DNA of 64,000 nucleotides from Pseudomonas sp. RIT-PI-AD (GTDB taxonomy: Bacteria; Pseudomonadota; Gammaproteobacteria; Pseudomonadales; Pseudomonadaceae). Numbering within the stretch: position 1 is the stretch's first letter; the number at the start of each line of letters is the position of its first letter. A program made the translations under genes and the position numbers. The stretch spans positions 179,247-243,246 of the forward strand of contig NZ_JANZKU010000006.1 of assembly GCF_025642785.1 (NCBI RefSeq), in the 5' to 3' direction. Under the pieces are notes generated by a model. That model did no database searches and had not been told where the DNA came from. It worked only from the letters and a program-made list of their open reading frames with translations. Shown one piece after another: positions 58,709 through 64,000 of this stretch.

Positions 58709-59491
58709 CTAGTGGAGTACGCGGGACAGGAACTGTTGGGTACGGGGGTTGCTGGGGCGGGTGAAGATCAACGAGGGCGGGCCTTCCTCGACGACCTCGC
58801 CGCCTTCCATGAAGATCACCCGGTCGGCGACGTCGCGGGCGAAACTCATCTCGTGGGTGACGATCACCATCGGCATGCCCTCGGCGGCGAGTTGGCCGAT
58901 GGTGGCCAGCACCTCGCCGACCAGCTCGGGGTCGAGGGCGGAAGTGGGCTCGTCGAACAGCATCAGCTTCGGCCGCATGGCCAGGGCACGAGCGATCGCC
59001 GCGCGCTGCTGCTGGCCGCCGGACAGGGTCGAGGGACGGGCGTCGCGTTTCTCCAGCAGGCCGACCTTGGCGAGCAGCTCGACGGCGCGCTGGCTGACTT
59101 CGGCGCGCGGCTCGCCGAGGACGTGGACCGGGCCTTCGAGGAGGTTCTCCAGCACGCTCATGTGGGGGAACAGGTTGAAGTTCTGGAACACCATGCCCAT
59201 CCGCGCCCGTTGCCGGCTGGTGCGGCTCTCGCGCGCCAGCCGGCGGCCGCGCGGGCCGTCCTCGTAGCCGACCAGCTCGCCTTCGAAGCGCACCTCGCCG
59301 CCGCCGTAGGGTTCGAGGAAGTTCAGGCACTTGAGCAGGGTGCTCTTGCCCGAGCCGCTGGGGCCGATGATCGCCACCACTTCATTGGCGGCGATGTCCA
59401 GGCTGATTTCCTTGAGGACCGCCAGGTCGCCGTAGGATTTGCTCAGGTTCTTGATCGTCAGCATGGGTCGCGCTCCGGTGTGTTCGCTCAT
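58709..59491 (-). CDS. ABC transporter ATP-binding protein, polar amino-acid type
   Basis: A 260-aa ATPase of the GlnQ/HisP class. Walker [15 protein letters not shown], signature [16 protein letters not shown], Walker [17 protein letters not shown], switch His in [13 protein letters not shown]. It overlaps the permease gene by four bases and is followed by the binding protein gene after 10 bp. Confidence 0.95.
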   Translation of the reverse strand: MSEHTGARPMLTIKNLSKSYGDLAVLKEISLDIAANEVVAIIGPSGSGKSTLLKCLNFLEPYGGGEVRFEGELVGYEDGPRGRRLARESRTSRQRARMGMVFQNFNLFPHMSVLENLLEGPVHVLGEPRAEVSQRAVELLAKVGLLEKRDARPSTLSGGQQQRAAIARALAMRPKLMLFDEPTSALDPELVGEVLATIGQLAAEGMPMVIVTHEMSFARDVADRVIFMEGGEVVEEGPPSLIFTRPSNPRTQQFLSRVLH

Positions 59492-60156
59492 GCGCGCCTC
59501 CGTAGGCGGGCTTCGTAGCGTTGCGATAGCCAGATCCAGGGGTAGGTGATGCAGAAGAAGACGATGGCCAGGAAGGTGTACACCTCGAGCGGCCGGTAGA
59601 CGGTGGCGATGAGGTTGTTGGATTCCTGGAGGAGCTCGTACACGGCGATGGTCGAGGCCAGCGTCGAGAGCTTCATGATGTTGGCGAACTCATTGATGAA
59701 GGGCGGGATCATTTTCTGCCCCGCCTGGGGCAGGATGATCCGCCGCAGGGTCATGGCCCAGCTCATGCCGATCGACTTGGCGGCCATGAACTGGCCGGTG
59801 TCCACCGCGTTGATCCCGGCGCGGACGATCTCCGCGACGTAGGCGCCGGTGTGGATGCCCAGGGCGATGACGATGGTGGTCTCGGCGCCCATCTGCAGCC
59901 CGAAGAGGATCGGGAAGCAGTAGTAGATCCAGACGATCTGCACCAGCGCCGGGGTGGCGCGGATGACTTCCACGTACACCGACACCGGCGCGCGTAGCCA
60001 CCAGACCTTCGAATGCCGCAGGATGCCCACGGGCAATCCGATCGCCAGACCCAGCAGCGTCGCCGCGAAGGTGAGCTTGAGGGTGGTCCAGGCGCCCCGG
60101 ACGAAGATGGGCCAGTAATCCAATATGATGTGGAATTGCCATTCGTAGCCGCTCAA
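59488..60156 (-). CDS. ABC transporter permease, polar amino-acid type
   Basis: A 222-aa HisM/GlnP-type permease with about five membrane helices and the EAA loop region [20 protein letters not shown]. The start is TTG at 60156 (L-S-G-Y-E-W-Q) with AGGAG about eight bases upstream; a longer open frame to 60735 overlaps the divergent regulator and is not real. First gene of the five-gene operon. Only one permease gene is present, so it should form a homodimer. Confidence 0.92.
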   Translation of the reverse strand: MSGYEWQFHIILDYWPIFVRGAWTTLKLTFAATLLGLAIGLPVGILRHSKVWWLRAPVSVYVEVIRATPALVQIVWIYYCFPILFGLQMGAETTIVIALGIHTGAYVAEIVRAGINAVDTGQFMAAKSIGMSWAMTLRRIILPQAGQKMIPPFINEFANIMKLSTLASTIAVYELLQESNNLIATVYRPLEVYTFLAIVFFCITYPWIWLSQRYEARLRRRA

Positions 60157-60228
60157 TCGCTGTCTCCTCGGGATCGGGGCCTTTCGCACCGAACGCTGAT
60201 GTTGGTAGGGAAAGTGCTTCTCGAATCG

Positions 60229-60272
60229 TTCAAACGCAATCTCAAAATTCAAGTGCTTGAATTTTGGTTCAA
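60229..60272. promoter_or_regulatory. Operator region with TTCAA boxes and a 22-bp palindrome
   Basis: TTCAA boxes start at 60229, 60248 and 60268, about two helical turns apart, and the middle one is part of a perfect inverted repeat, AAAATTCAAG (60244-60253), spacer TG, CTTGAATTTT (60256-60265). It lies between the divergent ABC operon and the XRE-cupin gene and is the likely site of that regulator. Confidence 0.7.
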
Positions 60273-60324
60273 AGCTAGAATCGTGCCATTCCGGCCGGAA
60301 GGCACGAAAACCGAGGGAAGGGAT

Positions 60325-60915
60325 ATGGATGCGAAAAGTCGGCCCAGCGCCGTAGCAGACGCCGAGCTGGGCTCGCGGCTGCGTATGCTGCGGTTGAACC
60401 GGGGGCTGCGCATGCGCCAGCTGGCGGACCTCGCGGGCTGCTCGGAGAGCATGATCTCCAAGATAGAGAAGGGTAACGCGGCGCCTTCCGTGCGCGCGCT
60501 GCATGCGATTTCGGCCGCCCTGGGCACCACCATCGGCGCGCTGTTCGAGGTCCAGCAGAACGAGGGACTGGTCAAGCGGGTGGGCGAGCGACCGGTGATT
60601 CGCCTGCGCAGCGAGGACGACGGAGCGCCCGCGGTTGCACTGGAACGTATCGCTCCGACCCAAAAGGGTGCGCTGCTTGAGGTGAATGTACACATCGTCG
60701 AGCCCGGCGCGAAAAGCGATGGCGCGATCAGCCACGAGGGCGAGGAACTGGGCTACGTGCTAGACGGTTGCCTGGAACTCACGGTGGAAGACGAAACCTA
60801 CTTCCTGCAGACCGGGGACTCGTTCTGGTTCCCCTCCACCCAGCGTCACCACTACCACAACCCCGGGCGGACCCTGGCCCGTGTGCTCTGGGTGAACACC
60901 CCGCCTACCTTCTGA
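60325..60915 (+). CDS. XRE-cupin transcription regulator
   Basis: A 196-aa regulator starting MDAKSRPSAVADAELGSRLRML at 60325, where GAAGGG precedes the ATG. Helix-turn-helix in RQLADLAGCSESMISKIEKGNAAPSVRALHAISAALG, then a cupin sensor domain (SHEGEELGYVLDGCLELTVED, FWFPSTQRHHYHNPG). Like PuuR/PauR-type regulators, it probably senses the operon's substrate or product. It is divergent from the transporter/hydrolase operon and shares its control region. Confidence 0.93.
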   Translation: MDAKSRPSAVADAELGSRLRMLRLNRGLRMRQLADLAGCSESMISKIEKGNAAPSVRALHAISAALGTTIGALFEVQQNEGLVKRVGERPVIRLRSEDDGAPAVALERIAPTQKGALLEVNVHIVEPGAKSDGAISHEGEELGYVLDGCLELTVEDETYFLQTGDSFWFPSTQRHHYHNPGRTLARVLWVNTPPTF

Positions 60916-61050
60916 GCGACGCCTCGACGGCCTCGTTGCCAGGGGCGCGTGCCCTGGGTGCAGGCCGCGGTGCCGACGAGTCCGGATCGGCGCGCGGCAA
61001 TCGTTGCGTTTCGCGCCCGTCTCGTCACCGGTCATTCGGCCGGAAACGAA

Positions 61051-61077
61051 AACGCCCGATGCCGGGCATCGGGCGTT
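61051..61077 (-). terminator. leuA rho-independent terminator
   Basis: Twelve-base perfect arms (61051-61062 and 61066-61077) with a CGG loop; on the minus strand it is followed by a short T-containing tract. It lies 41 bp past leuA and about 135 bp past the converging XRE-cupin gene, so it may serve both. Confidence 0.8.
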
Positions 61078-61117
61078 TCCATGGCGTGACATGGCGCCCG
61101 GGAGGGCGCCAGACGGG

Positions 61118-62788
61118 TCAGGCGGCCTGGGCCTCGGCCTGCACCAGGGCGCGGTTCAGGGCGCTGAACAGCGCGCGGAAGCTGGCGGTGGTGAGGTTTT
61201 CATCGATGCCGATACCGTGCAGGGCTCGACCGCCCTCGACGCGCAGCTCGATGTAGGCGGCGGCCTGGGCCGTGGTGCCGGCGCCGATGGCGTGCTCGGA
61301 GTAGTCCATGATTTCCACGGCGATCGGCAGGCCGGCGACCAGCGCTTCCAACGGCCCCTTGCCGATGCCGCGCCAATGCTGGGTCTCGCCCTTGGCGAAG
61401 ACTTCCACGTCGACCGCGCTGGTGCCGTTCTCTTCCTGGAGGCGATGCCCTTTCAGCGCATAGGGCGCCTTGGCCTGCAAATATTCGCGGTCGAGCAACT
61501 GATAGATCTGCTGGGCGGTCATTTCCAGGCCGAGGCGGTCGGTCTCGCGCTGCACCACCTGGCTGAACTCGATCTGCATGCGCCGCGGCAGGCTGATGCC
61601 GTACTCCTGCTCGAGCAGGAAGGCGATGCCGCCCTTGCCGGACTGACTGTTCACCCGGATCACCGCCTCGTAGTCGCGGCCGATGTCGGCCGGATCGATC
61701 GGCAGGTAGGGCACTTCCCAGAGCGCGTCGTCCTTCTGCTGGGCGAAGCCCTTGCGGATCGCGTCCTGGTGCGAGCCGGAGAACGCGGTATGCACCAGGT
61801 CGCCGACATAGGGGTGGCGCGGATGCACCGGCAACTGGTTGCAGTCCTCGACCACCTTGCGCACGGCGTCGATATCGGAGAAGTCCAGTTTCGGGTCCAC
61901 CCCCTGGGTGTAGAGGTTCAGCGCCACGGTCACCAAACAGACGTTGCCGGTGCGCTCGCCATTGCCGAACAGGCAGCCTTCGACGCGATCGGCGCCGGCC
62001 ATCAGGCCCAGCTCGGTGGCGGCGACGCCGGTGCCACGGTCGTTATGGGTGTGCAGGCTGATCAGCACGCTGTCGCGGCGGTCGATGTGGCGGGCGAACC
62101 ATTCGATCTGGTCGGCGTAATTGTTCGGCGTGGCGTTCTCGATGGTCGCCGGCAGGTTGAGGATCAACTTCTGCGCCGGCGTCGGTTGGAACACCTCGAC
62201 CACCGCGTTGCACACCTCGACGGCGAAGTCGATCTCGGTGGAGCTGAACACTTCCGGCGAATACTCGAACGCCCAGGCGGTTTGCGGCGCGGCCGCGGCC
62301 AGCCGCTTGATGGTCTGGCCGGCGGTCACCGCGATGGCCTTCACGCCGGCCTTGTCCTGGTTGAAGACGATGCGGCGGAAGCTCGGCGCGCAGGCGTTGT
62401 AGTAGTGGACGATGGCCTTCTTCGCGCCGACCAGGGACTCGAAGGTGCGCTCGATGAGGTCGTCGCGCGCCTGGGTCAGCACCTGGATGGTGACGTCGTC
62501 GGGGATGTGGCCGCCCTCGATCAGCTCGCGAACGAAGTCGAAGTCGGTCTGCGACGCGGACGGGAAACCCACCTCGATTTCCTTCAGGCCGACCTGCACC
62601 AGGGTCTTGAAGAAGCGCATCTTCTTCTCGGCATCCATCGGCTCGATCAACGACTGGTTGCCGTCGCGCAGGTCGGTGGACAGCCAGATCGGCGCCTTGT
62701 CGATCACTTGGTCCGGCCAGGTACGGTCGGCGATGGCGATGCGGGTGAAGGGACGGTATTTGTGCGACGGGTCTTTGAGCATGCTCAT
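61118..62788 (-). CDS. leuA: 2-isopropylmalate synthase
   Basis: A 556-aa enzyme condensing acetyl-CoA with 2-oxoisovalerate, the committed step to leucine. Catalytic blocks are [20 protein letters not shown] near residues 36-55, [11 protein letters not shown] (metal-binding H-x-H) and GNGERTGNV, with the C-terminal regulatory domain that binds leucine. It belongs to the long LeuA type typical of pseudomonads. The start MSML is at 62788. The 5' leader holds a candidate leader peptide and hairpins. Confidence 0.97.
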   Translation of the reverse strand: MSMLKDPSHKYRPFTRIAIADRTWPDQVIDKAPIWLSTDLRDGNQSLIEPMDAEKKMRFFKTLVQVGLKEIEVGFPSASQTDFDFVRELIEGGHIPDDVTIQVLTQARDDLIERTFESLVGAKKAIVHYYNACAPSFRRIVFNQDKAGVKAIAVTAGQTIKRLAAAAPQTAWAFEYSPEVFSSTEIDFAVEVCNAVVEVFQPTPAQKLILNLPATIENATPNNYADQIEWFARHIDRRDSVLISLHTHNDRGTGVAATELGLMAGADRVEGCLFGNGERTGNVCLVTVALNLYTQGVDPKLDFSDIDAVRKVVEDCNQLPVHPRHPYVGDLVHTAFSGSHQDAIRKGFAQQKDDALWEVPYLPIDPADIGRDYEAVIRVNSQSGKGGIAFLLEQEYGISLPRRMQIEFSQVVQRETDRLGLEMTAQQIYQLLDREYLQAKAPYALKGHRLQEENGTSAVDVEVFAKGETQHWRGIGKGPLEALVAGLPIAVEIMDYSEHAIGAGTTAQAAAYIELRVEGGRALHGIGIDENLTTASFRALFSALNRALVQAEAQAA

Positions 62789-62833
62789 GGGCGTTTTCCT
62801 GAAATCATCGGAGTGGCCAGCCGGCCGGGAAAG

Positions 62834-62867
62834 TGCGTCGGTCCATCAGGCTGAGCGACGCAGTCGC
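62834..62867 (-). promoter_or_regulatory. Mutually exclusive hairpins in the leuA leader
   Basis: One hairpin pairs GCGAC with GTCGC within 62855-62867. An alternative 7-bp stem pairs 62834-62840 with 62856-62862 and shares the same bases, so only one can form at a time. They overlap the end of the leader peptide frame, as in attenuators, though no T-run follows. Confidence 0.45.
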
Positions 62868-62929
62868 GGGCTGACCAAGCACAGGCAGGCGAGTTGGCGA
62901 AACAGTATGAGGGTTCGATCGTTTGGCAT
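62846..62929 (-). CDS. Candidate leuA leader peptide, 27 aa
   Basis: A short open frame MPNDRTLILFRQLACLCLVS..., with a GGTGGAG ribosome site before its ATG. Six of 27 residues are Leu, four of them clustered in residues 13-18 and 7-9. It ends 57 bp before leuA and its stop lies in the alternative hairpin region. This is the layout of a leucine-sensing leader, but the Leu run is shorter than in enteric leuL. Confidence 0.5.
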   Translation of the reverse strand: MPNDRTLILFRQLACLCLVSPRLRRSA

Positions 62930-63121
62930 GGCTCCACCCTAATGAGGGTGAGGCCTTATGGCAAGGAAACTCTAAAAAACGATATAAAAAGGCGTAAGTT
63001 GTTTTTTGCCTTTTTTATTCTGCTAATAGATGCCTGATTAACGAATCGATATTGCGCAGAGGTTTTTCGGTGGTCCGAGGCTTGCTTGAGTGCGACCCCC
63101 AGTCCGGGGGTCGTGCGTCCA

Positions 63122-63787
63122 TCAGGCGTAGGCGTACTCGCCGCCTTTCTCCAAGGCCCGTTGATAGGCCGGGCGCGCGTGGATGCGGCTGAGGAAGGCG
63201 CTCAACCTGGGTCGGCTGGCGTCCAGTCCACCCCGCGAGGCGGCGGCTTCCAGCGGGAAACTCATCTGGATGTCGGCGGCGCTGAAGGTCTCGCCGGCGA
63301 ACCAGCTGTGCTTGCCCAGTTCGTTCTCCAGGTAGTCGAGGTGCTGGCGCAGTTGCGGCTCGATGAAGCTGCTCTTCACCTTGTGGGCGATGCCGCGGGC
63401 GATGGGCTTGACGAAGAACGGCATGGGCGCGCTTTCCATCTTGTCGAACACCAGCTTGAGCAGCAGCGGCGGCATCGCCGAGCCTTCGGCGTAGTGCAGC
63501 CAGTAGGTGCAGCGCAGCCGCTCCGCCGAGCCGGCGGCCGGCAGCAGCCAGTCGCCGTAGCGCCCGGCGAGGTATTCGATGATGGCGCCGGACTCCGCCA
63601 GGGTCAGCTCGCCGTCGGTGATCACCGGGGATTTCCCCAGCGGGTGCACCGCCCGCAGCTCCGGCGGCGCGAGCATGGTCTTCGGATCGCGCTGGTAGCG
63701 CTTGATCTCGTAATCGATGCCGATTTCCTCGAGGAGCCAGAGGATGCGCTGAGAGCGGGAGTTGTTCAGGTGATGGACGGTGATCAT
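63122..63787 (-). CDS. Glutathione S-transferase family protein
   Basis: A 221-aa protein with an N-terminal thioredoxin-like domain (MITVHHLNNSRSQRILWLLEEIGI, glutathione-site ELTLAESGAIIEYLAGRYG) and a C-terminal helical domain. The active residue is probably Ser in NNSRSQ. It conjugates or reduces with glutathione; the substrate is unknown. Ribosome site AGGAG lies shortly upstream of the ATG at 63787. Stands alone after leuA on the same strand. Confidence 0.93.
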   Translation of the reverse strand: MITVHHLNNSRSQRILWLLEEIGIDYEIKRYQRDPKTMLAPPELRAVHPLGKSPVITDGELTLAESGAIIEYLAGRYGDWLLPAAGSAERLRCTYWLHYAEGSAMPPLLLKLVFDKMESAPMPFFVKPIARGIAHKVKSSFIEPQLRQHLDYLENELGKHSWFAGETFSAADIQMSFPLEAAASRGGLDASRPRLSAFLSRIHARPAYQRALEKGGEYAYA

Positions 63788-64000
63788 GCAAGGCTCCTGA
63801 TACGGAATAGGACGCGACAGATTTTAGAGAGGCGCCGGGCGGGAACGTGCCGACAAAAAAGCCTATCTTCGCGCAAGGCCCGTTCCCTGTGGCGGAGAAA
63901 CCGGCATCCGTGGCCAGGGGCGATCCGGGAGGGGGCGACCCAGGTCGGGAGTTTTCGTGCGGCAGGAAGGTTCGCTTGGCGGATGGGAAGAGCGCCATCC
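63788..64000. other. Right-edge intergenic sequence
   Basis: The last 213 bases hold the GST promoter region. A poor-composition open frame runs through it on the minus strand but is not supported as a gene. Confidence 0.3.

Noticed and set aside
59488..60735. 415-aa reading of the ABC permease
   Set aside because: The extension overlaps the divergent XRE-cupin gene. A TTG at 60156 with a good ribosome site gives a normal-length permease.

Overview
The window is about 64 kb of dense, GC-rich chromosome from a Pseudomonas, most likely of the P. aeruginosa group. The evidence is gene content and order recalled from that group: icmP-lemA-bifA-sodB, pyeR-pyeM-xenB, lptFG, queA-tgt-yajC-secDF, the complete isc operon, ndk-rlmN-pilF-rodZ-ispG-hisS-yfgM-bamB-der, and a 556-aa type leuA. 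No phage, insertion sequence, CRISPR array or rRNA was seen. One tRNA gene, tRNA-Leu(CAA), is present.

Layout. 1-937: 5' part of a membrane chemoreceptor gene that runs off the window. 1010-6176: a four-gene periplasmic/lipoprotein cluster on the minus strand (imelysin, di-haem DUF1111 protein, second imelysin, DUF1513 propeller), probably iron-linked. 6356-18527: lemA with a GIDE-like partner, bifA, sodB, an argO-like exporter with a divergent LysR regulator, an SDR gene, two small unknowns, pyeR-pyeM-xenB and acpH. 18541-24482: a 141-aa unknown, holC, pepA, divergent lptF-lptG, an RDD protein and a cold-shock protein. The block up to 18527 and the block from 18541 are far apart in the PAO1 order I remember, so a rearrangement junction probably lies at 18528-18540. 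24483-28930 is gene-poor accessory DNA with two small orphan genes, a lipoprotein and a cytoplasmic PAS-PAS chemoreceptor-like protein.

29004-54884 is conserved housekeeping DNA: tRNA-Leu, queA-tgt-yajC-secD-secF, suhB, trmJ-cysE, iscR-iscS-iscU-iscA-hscB-hscA-fdx-iscX, ndk, rlmN-pilF-rodZ-ispG-hisS-yfgM-bamB-der, then an aminotransferase/omega-amidase pair. An IscR-type operator sits directly on the iscR promoter. The ndk -10 element appears to lie inside the loop of the isc terminator hairpin.

55505-60915 is the most interesting region: a probable five-gene catabolic operon (amino-acid-type ABC permease, ATPase and binding protein; an atypical ureohydrolase; an M20/carbamoylase-type amidohydrolase) with a divergent XRE-cupin regulator. 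The intergenic operator region is unusually regular. The ureohydrolase lacks one canonical metal-ligand motif, so its chemistry is open. The window ends with leuA, preceded by a candidate leucine-rich leader peptide and mutually exclusive hairpins, and a glutathione S-transferase.
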